Below, piece after piece: positions 35,850-46,695 of a DNA stretch of 64,000 nt. Position 1 is the first letter of the stretch. Each line of letters starts with the position of its first letter. Origin of the DNA: Acorus gramineus (lineage: Eukaryota; Streptophyta; Magnoliopsida; Acorales; Acoraceae); assembly GCA_030737835.1 (NCBI GenBank), contig JAUJYN010000024.1, positions 25,438-89,437 on the forward strand, written 5' to 3'. The notes beneath the pieces were generated by a model that ran no database searches, was not told where the DNA came from, and saw only the letters and a list, made by a program, of their open reading frames with translations. Position numbers and translations under genes: made by a program.

Positions 35850-35916
35850 CTTAAAACAGTCCAGGGACTTATTGTTATTATGAATATAGGGTCAGGGACC
35901 CCTAATTAATTTCCCC
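35850..35916 (-). repeat. MULE right terminal inverted repeat
   Basis: Reverse complement starts GGGGAAATTAATTAGGGG and pairs with 23522-23590. It is followed at once by the target duplication ATTAATTAA at 35917-35925. Confidence 0.92.
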
Positions 35917-35925
35917 ATTAATTAA

Positions 35926-38878
35926 TGATACCTTTATTTCACCTTATTTTATTACCCCTGATTGATATATACGTATTAAAAGTGAGAAACAAGACATCAT
36001 GAGATATAATATCCAAAAAAAAAAAAACAACATTTTTTTTTTTTTGGGGTATAACTCATGGTTATGTTTTGATACAACGAATTATGGAAGCTAGTTTTAT
36101 AATAATTTATTCAAATTTCTGTCATTAAATTTTTTTATATATCAATATCTTATCCACCAATAACCATCTATAATAAAACAAATATAAAAGTTTAAAACAT
36201 TGATCTCTTACATTAAAAAAATGAAAAAAAACCCACAAATCCATGAAAATTAACTATATCCATAGGTATTCTAAAAATTAAATTTTGAACCAATTTGATA
36301 ATTAGAAGGGATTAATTATCTCCAATTCTTTGTTTGGGCTAATAATCATGCGGTAGTGAAGATGGATAAGATTGTATAATTGTATCATCTTATCTTGTTT
36401 TTAAGTGTAAATATATACACAAGTGATATTGTGCGGATGGCGTGGGAAGGGTTACATCGTGCAGGATTCAATCTGGGTCGTTCGATCGGTGGTCTCTCGA
36501 TCGAACGGTCAATGTTTTAAAAAAAAAATTTAAAATCGGACAACTCAATACCCATCTGATTTTTTACCCCATCGAAAACCCTCTCTTCTCTCTCTCTTCT
36601 CTTTCATTTTCTCTGTTTTCTCACCCTCCCCAAAAACTTCATCTCCTCTTGAAAACTCTCTTCTCTTTCTCTTCCATTTCATTTTCTTTGCTTTTTCACC
36701 CACCCCAAAAACACCAACTCCTCCTCCCCTTGAAGGCACCCCCTTCTGGCATCACTTCCAGCATCCCCGTCCCGGCATCCCCTTCCGACATCCCTTTCCG
36801 ACATCCCTTCCGCCATCCCCTTCCCTTTCGGCAAGAATTTCTTTAATCTTTTTCTATTAACCTGATTATTTAGGGTTTTGATTTCTTTGTTGTTTTGTTT
36901 GATTACTTAGGGTTTTATTCTTAAAATGAGTCTTTTAGTTGTGTGATTCTTTTTCTTTGAGGGTTCGTATGGTTTGTTAGGTTTTTTTCAAGGGTTTCTA
37001 AGGTGTGTTTTATGTTTTCTTTCTCAGATTCTAAGGAATTCTTGATAGAATGAAATCAATAAGAAAACTTCTAAATAAAAACTTCACCAAAATGACCTAT
37101 GAAATGTCACGGATAACAAAATTGGATAACAAAATTACACTGTGCACACCAAGAAATAAATGAAATGAATTGATTTGAAATGGATATTTAAATAGCACAA
37201 TGCACTTCCTAGATATCTTGCCTAGTTGCTTCAAATGTTTAAATTAACTTTTTAACATAGGAAAATTGAAGCACAACATTACATGGAAAAGGTGAGTAAA
37301 GAGACTACCACACTAGCAAAAGACTCACGTTTGAATTTGGTCCTGATGGGTTTATTTTTTGTTTTTGGATTTGTGTAGATGTTTGATTAATCTAGCATGA
37401 GACAATGAGTTTATGAGCAACAATACTAATCAATTGTGTGTGCATATATTTTGTCTAATACTACTACTACTACTGGTGGTGATAAGAATGCAAGCATTGC
37501 TTCTGATCTCACACAGTGAGTGTTGAATGTGTTTGTTAGTGGAGATTGAAAATTTTTCTCTAGGATTGGGTTTTATTTGGTTTGGACTTGTGTGTTCATC
37601 TCGGATTATTATTGAAATTTTCTTTTGTATGTGTTTTTGTTCTAAAGTTCTCTCTTCTAGATGGTCACATGAATCTCTATCTTATTTACATCATGCACCA
37701 TCTAACTAAATATTGAATTGTTTTAATGACATCTGGTATTGGTTTTGCAGATTTTGAAATTTGACCCTGAAAACATTGGAGTATGCAGTTAGGGGAGGAG
37801 ATGAATTGAAAGTCTACAGGATCTGGATCTACACTGTAGGAACAACCCAAAGACAAGCATTGTACACTTTCAAATTCAACAGTGATAGCCAGTTTAGGTG
37901 CCACATGAAAGAAACGCTTGCCCAAAGTTTAAAGTTTTTTTTGTTTAGTTGGAAAACTAAATGTATGCATCACTCAATGGATATGAACCATTTTAATTTC
38001 TTGTATATATGTCATATAAATGAATTAAACCTGTTGTTGTTGTTTGATCACATCCCATCTTTTGTGTTTTGCATTGTTTGTGTTTCTGACTCACATTGTT
38101 AGATTAAGCTACTGGTCTAAACAAATTATTAATGATTATTTAATGGGTTGTTTGTTAAATCTTTTGTGTAAGCATAATGTTGTTTTTGAAGGCATGTGAT
38201 GTTGAAACATGTTTATGGTACTTGTATGTTAAACAGGATTATGTTGAAAGTTAAAACTGTTTTGTGGTTCAAATATGTTTGTGAATCGGGTTTATGTTTG
38301 TGGTTCAAACATGTTTATGTTATACAGGGTTATGTTTAAACAGGGTCATGAAACATGTTTTTTTTTTTTTGTCCTTGAAGTGTTTAGTTCTTAGATGACA
38401 TTGAAATTTGGTTGAAAGCTGCTATTTTTGCTTAACAGTGTTGAGCAAGAGAACTGCAATATCATTGTAATATTAACAAGTTTATATTCTGAGCTTTGAC
38501 ATCAAGAAAACCAAGTGAAAAAGAGACGGTTATTTTCAAGACAGATTTTATATAGTACTGAATGGGTTTGGTAAGATCTCATTCAAAGTCTGCTCTAAAA
38601 TTTGAGCACACACTTTTAGTTATTATATGCTCTAGACCACTTAGGTGTGGTTATCAAGGATATTTTGTAGTAGTAGCAATAGGATGCCCCATCATGGAGT
38701 ATGTGTTGCGGAGGTCTGCAAACTTGCAGAGTTTCAGGGGACTTCATAAGATGAGGTATAGGATAATGATACTTTGTCTTCAATGCATTTCAACATACAT
38801 GTCTTGACATTTATTGTTTTATATGTAATGCAGATCATGGGAGTTCAAATATCAAATAGTAGATGAAAAAGTCCAGAA
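35926..38878. other. Intergenic sequence with a leader-like pyrimidine tract and a possible exon
   Basis: 36570-36840 is C/T-rich (tctcttctctttcattttct repeated with a duplicate about 75 bp on), like the leader of a plant gene. At 37751-37930, after a ttttgcag acceptor, one frame reads TLKTLEYAVRGGDELKVYRI and then IWIYTVGTTQRQALYTFKF. I do not recognise the family. No continuous gene can be built. The rest is AT-rich. Confidence 0.35.
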
Positions 38879-38883
38879 CAACG

Positions 38884-41800
38884 TTTTATACTTGTGTCAC
38901 TTTTACCTGCAGGTAACCGTTAGAGCGTCCTGGCAGTTTTAAAAATTTTTAGGGTTTTCGATCGGAACCGATTATTTTTGGACTGTTAGCTATCGTCCTG
39001 AGCTAGAGGACTCCGATTGGAAATCTAACTGCATATTTGGTGTCCTGGTGCCATTTTAGACCTCTCACGAAAATTTCATCGAATTCCGGCATCGTCTCCA
39101 AAAATTTCGCAGTTCCGAGGCGTATTCGGGTTTTTAAGTCGCGCACTATATAAATGGAATCTAAAATTCACCCCTGCACTATTCATCATCCCTACGACTT
39201 GCTCTCTCTCTCTCTCCTCCGTTTTTCTTCCGTTTGAGCCCCCTACACCCCTCAAAACCAAAAACCTAAAGCACGGGAAGTGTAGATCGGGTCCCAATCT
39301 ACGCTCCGGTGTCTTCAAATCCGAGTTCCGACGATCCTAGCCTCCCCGACCTCCCCTTTTCGTCCTCTGATTTGGCCCATTTCGAAGGCCAAGCTAGATC
39401 GGGGCGTGAGAAGGCTTTTGGGAAGGGTTTCGGCGCGTGGAGAGCCACCGGACGCCTCTTCCTCCCCTCGGTAAGCCTCCTTTCCCTCCTTTTTCTTGTC
39501 TAGATGATTGCTAGGGGGGGGGGGGGGTTTGTGTTTGGGAGGTGGTCGGTGGCAGTGGGGGTCGTCGGAGGGTGGTCGGAGGTGGTTGGAGGTGGTCGGC
39601 GGCAGTGGGAGGGGTGGTTGGAGGTGCTCGGCAGGCAGGGCCACTGTCCCGGGCAGCAGGCAGCAGCGGCAACGGCCCAGGTAGCGCATAGGCGGAGCGA
39701 GCATGCGGGCGTGCTAGTCGTGCAGGCGCGCGGGCGAGCTGATCGTGCGGGCATGCGGACGTGCTGGGCGGAGCGCACGGGTATGCTGGTGCGCGAGGAG
39801 CTGGTCCCGAGGGGTGCTAGCAGGCGGACAGTGGTGATGCTCGTGCAGATGTGGCGAGGCAGGGACTGGGGCGCGCGCGGAGGAGGCGCGAGGCGAGGAG
39901 CTGAACGCGAGGCGCGGCGGGGCAGGAAGGTGTGCGCGGGGGCGAGGCGCCACGCGCGGGGGCGTGCGGGGTGCTCGCGGGCCAGTGCACGGCGTGCGGG
40001 GCGCGTGCGGGCTGCCGCGGCTGGGCGCGGTGGACGCGCGGTGCCCCGGGCGGTGCGCGGAGTGCGTGGGCTGAGGCGCGGCGGCGCGTCCGGGCGGTCG
40101 GGTGGCCGTGCAGGTGGTGGCCGGCCGTGCGGATGGCTGCCGGGGGTGTTGGGTGTTGATTTGGGATCTTTGGGTGTTATTTGTGTGTGTTATGTATTTT
40201 TGGGGTCATTGTGGATTTATTCTAACCAGTTAATACCCTGTCTTGCAGATCTCGACGGACGGTCGCGCGTCGACCCGATTCCCGGTGAGTGGGACAATCC
40301 AACCCAGTAGAGAGGTGTTATACACACTTGGGCGTATACCGACCTCTCCTGGGGCACCGTGGATTATATTAACCTGTAATAATATGTATTGCATGTGAGC
40401 ATGATGAAAAATGTAGAATGCATGCTACCCTAGGCTTTTATGTTAGGGACTTGCACCCATAGGATAGGTGTAAGAGCCATGCACCATGCCTCCTGTTTCT
40501 TGTTAGGAAACCTCGACCTATGTATGCGTCCTACTAGTTTATTTATTAAATTAAGTACTAGTGTATGTTAAATCGCATGCCTTAGGATAATATTATAGGG
40601 AGGAGCCTTGCGAGGTCAACGCTGAGACCCGTGTTAGGGTGCTCCGTGTTCCTTGTTTGGTTGTCGGGATGTCCTGTATCGGGACCTCAGGCTGCCCTCC
40701 CAAGGTCCTAGTCCCAATAATATTATAAGTAATGTTGTATGTTTGGTATGATTATTAGCATGAGTAGTGAATATTATAGGGGAGGGACCTTGCGAGGACA
40801 GCGGTGAGACCCGGGTTAGGGTACTCCGTGTTCCTTGTTTGGTTGTCGGGGTATCCTATATCGGGAACTCACGCCGCCCTCCCGTGTTTCTTTCCCCCAG
40901 TGATATTCCAACACTGCTTTTGATTGTACTATTTCCCCGCATCTTGGATATGCGCCCTGGAGGAACTCTGAAGAGTTCATGACATTTGAGTTGGAGAGAT
41001 GTGTTGTCTGCGGATCCAAGTGGATCATATGCGATGGATAGGTTGTTCTGTTCCCTTCGTTGGATCCGGTAGAGACTACCCCCAGCGTTAGACAGGCCTT
41101 CCTAACAGAGGGCTCCCATCAGTAGGCACCTCCTGATTTAGGACGGACTGTGCTGAATGTGGGAGTAGACCAGGCGGCCTACGGAGTGGAGGAGAGACTA
41201 TCGGTGGATCAAGGGTGACCAACAGCCTAGTCAGTCCCAAAATCCTATGTCACCCATTGAAGGGTGAGGGTGAGGGTGTAGTGGGTTGGCGATGAACGAC
41301 CCACTGGAGTTGTGATTGGATGCTTGTAAGTCCCAAAATCCTATGTCACCCATTAAAGGGTGAGGGTGAGGGTGTGGCGGGTTGGCGGAAGCGACCCGCT
41401 GGTTTTGTGTAGCCAATCCCAATATCCTTTGTCGCCCATTGAAGGGTGAGGGTGAGGGTGTAGTGGGTTGGCGACTGAGCAACCCACGGCTTTGAGTTGT
41501 GCTATCATTTGTGGATTAAGTAATATGAATTGTGGATTATAAGGATATCTGGTTGTGGTCAATATTGTCTGTGATGCATGGGTTGTGCCGTTCACTGAGC
41601 ATGTGGCTCACCCCTCGCACAATATTTTTCTTCAGTGTCATCTGAGTCGGATCCGAAGGAGGAGCTCCCCGAGGGACTTCATCAGTAGCGGAGTAGCGCC
41701 ACGTCCCGCGAGTTGCAGAGACTATCAGCATCCCTTGTACCAGTATGTATTATTTTCCGTGCTTGGGCACGCGTTTGTGTTGTATTTGGACGTCTTTGTA

Positions 41801-42029
41801 TGTATATTGGCTCTCACAGGACATGTGATTATGTATGGAGTCTGTAGTGTGTTTTGATTACAGATTCAGTCTTTAGTTATCCGCATTTGGTGTATATATC
41901 ATGTCAGCCCTGCTTTTGTTGTCTGTATGTCATTCTAGTAGCTTGTGTATGATATATTATTGACCTCCTGTGTAGATTCTGATATTTTATATACACTTGC
42001 CGCGTCTCGGGGACGCCCGGGGCGTGACA
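38884..42029 (+). mobile_element. Solo LTR B (3.1 kb), inverted relative to A
   Basis: Ends are collinear with LTR A (near the start tgtcacttttacctgcaggt, end GGGGCGTGACA). Perfect 5-bp duplications CAACG flank it at 38879-38883 and 42030-42034. It contains a TATA box (cactatataaatgg near 39145), a GC-rich tract (39540-40150), a duplicated block of about 180 bp (gttccttgtttggttgtcgg at about 40648 and 40829), and three ggtgagggtgagggtg repeats (41255-41470). No internal retrotransposon region on either side. Same family as A and C. Confidence 0.9.
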
Positions 42030-42034
42030 CAACG

Positions 42035-42300
42035 TGAAAAGGAGATGTCTCTTTTGTGAATTGATGTATATGAAATCATGTAATTATTTTGGTTGACGTA
42101 ATATATATCCTTTTGTAATTATGCAGAACAATACTTTAATTTATTCACTGTCTAAATGTAACAATCTTTGAAGTTTTTATTGGATTTAATTGAACCGGTT
42201 CCACCAGAGAGAGAGGGAATTCTCTCTTCCCTTGTTCTTCCCCCAAAAATCAAATCTCCCCCCAAAACCTCCTCCCCTCGAAACTCTTCCGACGGACCAA
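42035..42300. other. Short spacer between solo LTR B and the 135-bp array
   Basis: AT-rich, then a purine/pyrimidine-skewed stretch (agagagagagggaattctct, ccccccaaaacctcctcccc). No gene. Confidence 0.4.
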
Positions 42301-43270
42301 TTAGTTTTATGTGGGTAACTGTGTTTTAAAATACATCCAAAGATATTGATAGCTTCGGACAGTGAGTAAATTCAAGCGTGTATGTATGTAATTTCAGCCT
42401 ATAGGTGATTAAGCCACTTCACCAATATATGTAACATATTAATTGTATGTAGGTAACTACATCTGAAAACACATCCAGAGATATTGGTAGCTTAGGATAT
42501 TTATATAATTTACGCCTACAGGTGATTAAGCCACTTCACCAATATATGTAACCTGTTAAATATATGTAGGTAAGTGTGTCTTAAAACACATCCTGAGATA
42601 TTTTAGCTTCAAATAGTGAGTGTATGTATGCAATTTATTCCCATAGGTAGTCAAGTCACTTTACCAATATATGTAACCACTGAATTGTATATTGGTAACT
42701 GCTTTTTAAAACACATCCAGAGATATTGATAGCTTCAGACATTGATTAAATTGGTGGGTGTATATATGTAATTTCAGCCTACAGGTAGTTAAGTCACTTC
42801 ACCAATATATGTAACCGGTGAGTTGTATGTAGGTAACTACGTCTGAAGCCACATCTAGTGAGATTGGTAGCTTCGGCCAGTGAGTGAATTCAGTTTTATA
42901 TGTATATAATTTAAGCCTACAGCTAGTTAAGTCACTTTACAAATATAAGTAATCTCTGATAGCTTCAGACATTGAATAAATTGGTACATGAATTGTATAT
43001 CGGTAACTGCTTTTTAAAACACATCCAGAGATATTGATAGCTTCAGACATTGATTAAATTGGTGGGTGTATATATGTAATTTCAGCCTATAGGTAGTTAA
43101 GTCATTTTACCAATATATGTAATCGGTGAATTATATGTAGGTTACTACGTCTGAAGCCACATCCAGTGAGATTGGTTGCTTCGGCCAGTGAGTGAAGTTA
43201 GGGTAATATGAATGTAATTTAAGCTCACAGCTAGTTAAGTCATTTTACAAATATAAGTACACAACTAGTC
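42301..43270 (+). repeat. Diverged tandem repeat, unit about 115-140 bp
   Basis: About seven to eight units, each with acacatccagagatattgat-agcttc, an attcagtgagt-like part, gtaatttcagcctacaggt and acttcaccaatatatgtaac. Anchor positions of the gagatattg element: 42340, 42477, 42593, 42718, 42857, 43026, 43163. Units vary in length and are clearly diverged, so the array is old. No coding content. Confidence 0.8.
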
Positions 43271-43949
43271 ATGTGTGTAATTTAAGCCCACATCCAATTA
43301 CATATATTTGTGTTGGAAATTTTATCTTGTTATGTGCACCATAACTGGTGTTGGAAATTTCCAAGTCCATGCAGCTTCCTTATCTTTCTGGTTGGCCCAG
43401 ATCTAGGCTGAACTGCTAAAAAATATGAGATAATAGTATAAATAATGCATATAGTGTTCAAATATATTTGAAGTATGATTATGAATTTCAAGAAAAAAAA
43501 CATAGACTGCTTAAATGAATGTACATGATTTATTTCATATCATCTAAAAAGAAAGAACATGCCAATAAAAAAAACTGGATCATATTAAACACCAGATTCA
43601 AAAAAAAAAAAAAAGTGGAATAACAATTCATTGTGGAATAACAGGGGGCTACACACAATTACACAAATAGAAAAAAATGTCACTGTGAAAAAAAATATCG
43701 AAAGGATTACTTACATAAACAGACTGTGAAAAAAACATGGGAATCATGTTTCAATTTACTGTTTCATGTTTACCAATTAAATGGATTTTTTTTTTTAGAA
43801 AAAAAGAAAAATGAGCAGAGCTTGAACGTGTCAAAGTTCGACTCGTTTACCATCCCTAATCCTGAGATCATAGACAATCAACTGATCAATCCGTGATTTC
43901 AGTGTTTCTTTTTGTGAATTTCATCTTCTAGCCTTACAAATTGTTTAAA

Positions 43950-44224
43950 GGGTTTTTTTATTTTTAAGTCCCCATAAATTATATGATTTAGTGATCGATC
44001 CCTCACTTCTTCATATTTTAGTTTAGGTTCCCAAATTTAAATGATATGTTCTTTTTAGTATTTTCTAGGGACTAAAAAGAAAATCAAATAATTTAGTGAT
44101 AGGTCCCTTCTATGGATAATAAGAAATATATCATTTAAATCTCGGGACTTAAACTGAAATAGGAAGAAGTGAAGGATCGATCACTGAATCATATAGTTTA
44201 CAGGGACTAAAAAATAAAAAATCC
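43950..44224. mobile_element. Mutator-type MITE (275 bp)
   Basis: Inverted repeats: left GGGTTTTTTTATTTTTAAGT, right reverse complement GGATTTTTTATTTTTTAGTC, with similarity reaching about 65 bp (gtgatcgatccctcacttct). Perfect 9-bp target duplications TTGTTTAAA flank it at 43941-43949 and 44225-44233. The duplicate block has the empty site at 49037-49045. No coding capacity. Confidence 0.9.
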
Positions 44225-44781
44225 TTGTTTAAAATGTGTAAAACCCTCTGTAAATAACGATTTTGCTCCTCCTGATAGATGATATGATCATCATTTATGA
44301 AATATTTTCTATATTTTAAATACATTATGGAGGGTTTTGATATATTATGTTTTCAGCAAGGGTTAATCAGACATATTATTCGTAGAAAAATTTAAATTTA
44401 TCAACAAAAATTTAACTCTGGGGTTATTTAGATTTACATCGGTGTTTTAAGGAGTAATATGGATTTTAGATTGTTTACAGGGGACTATATGGATTTTTCC
44501 CATATTTTATTTTATTTCTAATTTGGTTTTTATGGAGGATGCACTGAATGGATGGATTGAATTGATTCTTAGGCACTTTTTTCAATTAGATAATCGGATT
44601 AATAAAATAACTGTATGTGAGCTTTCAATAATAAAAAAAAAAAGGTTGATGGAAGAAAAGGCGCACCGGATCGACGGACGGAAAAATCTGGAAATACATT
44701 GTTACGTGCATCACCAAGGGTAATAGGCAACGTGTAATGCGGAATAATTCGGTTGATTAGTGGTTATTAATTAATCCATTT

Positions 44782-44825
44782 GTCCCACATCGATAAATAA
44801 TGATTTAATTAATTACTTTATATAA
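44782..44825 (+). promoter_or_regulatory. snRNA-type promoter (USE + TATA), copy 1
   Basis: GTCCCACATCG at 44782-44792 is an exact match to the plant snRNA upstream sequence element (RTCCCACATCG). TATATAA starts at 44819, leaving 26 bp between (24 to TTTATATAA). In plants a spacing near 24 bp goes with RNA polymerase III snRNA genes, and about 33 bp with polymerase II. Copies: 50362 and 51712. Confidence 0.5.
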
Positions 44826-44849
44826 CATTAGGTTGCTAGTTATATTGGT

Positions 44850-44979
44850 GAGTCCCATGAGGCATTGAAATGGTTGTATGGTTTATGGTGTTGCTTGTTA
44901 GGCCTGGTGCCTTAGATAATATTGTTGAAAAGCTTATGCCATAAACATACTTCCATTTCTTTTATATCTTTTTTTTTTT
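44850..44979 (+). ncRNA. Possible Pol III-transcribed structured RNA, copy 1
   Basis: About 130 nt from roughly 25-30 nt past the TATA box to a run of 11 T's at 44969-44979. 44876-44894 (gtatggtttatggtgttgc) can pair with 44932-44950 (gcttatgccataaacatac), closing a loop that includes the small hairpin aggc-ctggt-gcct. No match to U6, U3, 7SL or other RNAs I know. The start point and the RNA itself are inferred. A repeat with a chance promoter is the alternative. Confidence 0.35.
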
Positions 44980-45267
44980 CTGTTATGTTTTATTAAGTTT
45001 TTGGACTTTTTCTAAAAATCGTCTTTAACTCCATGAATTTTTCTAAAAATCGATGTGATTATCTAAAAATATATACTGATTTATTTAAATTTTATGGTTG
45101 CTTATGCCATAAACATACTTCAATTTCTTTTATATCTTTTTTTTTCTATTATGTTTTATTAAGTTTTTGGACTTTTTCTAAAAATCGTCTTTTAACTTCA
45201 TGAATTTTTCTAAAAATCGATGTGATTATCTAAAAATATATACTGATTTATTTAAATTTTATTAAAC
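44932..45267 (+). repeat. 168-bp tandem duplication
   Basis: gcttatgccataaacatact at 44932 recurs at 45100 and the two 168-bp units run side by side to about 45267, with few differences. The second unit is followed by the part also found at 45905-46130. Confidence 0.85.
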
Positions 45268-45504
45268 AAATTATGGTTTTATAGTCAAGGTATTATGCTT
45301 TTTATTGCTACTAATTTTGAGTTAAGAATGTATTATAGAATTTTGATTGGATTTTTAAATTGTTTTCTCTACTGATTTTGTAATGGAGTTGATGAAGCTA
45401 TAATTTTTTTTATTCAATCTCTGTAATGAGATTAAGGAGGTGAAAATGTTAGAAAATGACTAAATTTTATAGATTAAATGAGGTCTGATCGATATATTTT
45501 TTTA

Positions 45505-46365
45505 GGGAAAAATCTTCTTAAATCCCTGAAATCTTCTTGAAATCACAAAAAGTCCCCTTAAAATCAGAAAATTATCCTAAATCCCTGTAAAGTGTATATG
45601 GTTAACGAATTTAGTCACTCTATATAACATTAGGTTGCTAGTTATATTGGTGAGTCCCATGAGGCATTGAAATGGTTGTATGATTTATGGTGTTGCTTTT
45701 TTAGGCCTGGTGCCTTAGATAATGTTGTTCAAAAGCTTATGCCATAAACATACTTCCATTTCTTTTATATCTTTTTTTTTCCTGTTATGTTTTATTAAGT
45801 TTTTGGACTTTTTCTAAAAATCGTCTTAACTCCTTGGATTTTTCTAAAAATCATAAAAAATCGATGTGATTATCTAAAAATATATACTGATTTATTTAAA
45901 TTTTATTAAACAAATTATGGTTTTATAGTCAAGGTGTTATGCTTTTTATTGCTACTAATTTTGAGTTAAGAATGTATTATAGAATTTTGATTGGATTTTT
46001 AAATTGTTTTCTCTACTGATTTTGTAATGGAGTTGATGAAGTTATAATTTTTTTTATTCAGTCTCTGTAATGAGATTAAGGAGGTGAAAATATTGGAAAA
46101 TGACTCAATTTTATAGATCAAAGGGGGTGTTAAAAAATGACGGGGATATTCTGTTTTATAAAAGAACTAAATCTGATTTAATAAAGTTTGCATGGACTAA
46201 ATCCAATTTTAGTAAATTTCTGAGGACTTTTTTCAATATACTCTTGACTGAGGGACTAAATTCGTTAACCATATACATTTTATGGGGACCTAGGATGATT
46301 TTCTGACTTTAGAGGAATTTTTTGTGATTTGAAGAAGATTTCAAAGAGCTAAGAAAATTTTTCCC
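45505..46365. mobile_element. Inverted-repeat element enclosing a copy of the neighbouring block
   Basis: Left arm 45505-45614 (gggaaaaatcttcttaaatc ... ggttaacgaatttagtcact) pairs with right arm 46255-46365, about 110 bp at roughly 85 percent by eye. The inside, about 45617-46135, is a copy of 44819-45480, including the TATA box and RNA-like segment but not the USE. The T-rich flanks give no clean target duplication. It is either a MITE that picked up host sequence or a MITE pair flanking a duplicated block. Confidence 0.6.
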
Positions 46366-46392
46366 TATTTTTATTTATATATAACACATAAT

Positions 46393-46695
46393 CGCTACAA
46401 AAAAAAAATGGTCTTTTGCGATGGACCCAAACCATCGCACAAGATAGTCTAAACTGCCGCAAATAGTGTTTGCGGCTGTTGTGCGGCGGTTTTAACGGGA
46501 CCTCAACAACTTGCGTTGTAAAAAATTAGCTGCATTTATTTACCCGCCCCAAAAGGCTTTTTAGGGTGGTCTTTATAGTACCGTTCGCAAATATTTTTAT
46601 TTTCAACGGATTACTTGCCATCTCAAAAACGTTTTAAGGCAATTTTTGTCCGCCACAAAAGATGTCACCCAATTTGTTGGGTTATTTAATTGGTT
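46393..46695 (+). mobile_element. CACTA-like left end with subterminal repeats
   Basis: Starts CGCTACAAAAAAAAAATGG, close to the CACTACAA start of CACTA elements, followed by ctgccgcaaatagtgtttgc and ttgtgcggcggttttaacgg, the style of CACTA subterminal repeats. Interrupted at 46696 by another inverted-repeat element. attgccgcaaataattctg at 47988 looks like more of it. The far end was not found. Confidence 0.5.

Larger units (their letters stand above)
23522..35916. mobile_element. Complete Mutator-like element (MULE) carrying an Ulp1-like gene
   Basis: About 12.4 kb bounded by near-identical terminal inverted repeats of about 66 bp and flanked by perfect 9-bp duplications ATTAATTAA (23513-23521 and 35917-35925), the Mutator size. 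It carries a convergent pair: an Ulp1-type protease gene from the left arm (+) and a transposase gene from the right arm (-). This matches the Ulp1-carrying 'Kaonashi' type of MULE known in plants (established knowledge, recalled). A 3.2-kb solo LTR is inserted between the two genes, leaving about 9.2 kb of MULE. The transposase is open throughout and the ends are intact, so the element may be recent. The LTR insertion is younger than the MULE. Confidence 0.93.
43805..45012 (+). repeat. Duplicated block, copy 1
   Basis: Matches 48905-50590 in order: a hAT-like end (ctcgtttaccatccctaatc), agatcatagacaatcaa, tgatttcagtgtttcttttt, later ggaggatgcactgaatggat and the promoter-like segment. It carries the MITE at 43950-44224, which copy 2 lacks, and lacks the element that copy 2 carries. 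The last 490 bp (44523-45012) are almost identical to copy 2, the earlier part clearly less so. Confidence 0.85.

Noticed and set aside
36442-36846. 134-codon frame as a gene start
   Set aside because: Ser/Leu/Pro-rich translation of a pyrimidine tract with an internal duplicate. No domain or following exon.
37761-38102. Alanine aminotransferase exon
   Set aside because: Only about seven residues (LEYAVRG) resemble the family and the rest does not follow it.
39500-40310. 268-codon and other frames
   Set aside because: Same GC-rich tract in solo LTR B. Not conserved as protein between copies.
42301-43270. CRISPR-like array
   Set aside because: Units are diverged over their whole length with no constant repeat and unique spacers, and the DNA is plant nuclear.
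44850-44979. U6, U3, 7SL or telomerase RNA gene
   Set aside because: Promoter type fits, but the sequence lacks the known starts of U6/U3/7SL and lacks a ccctaaac template in the two good copies. The ctaacccctaaa in the 51.7-kb copy lies too near the TATA and is unique to it.
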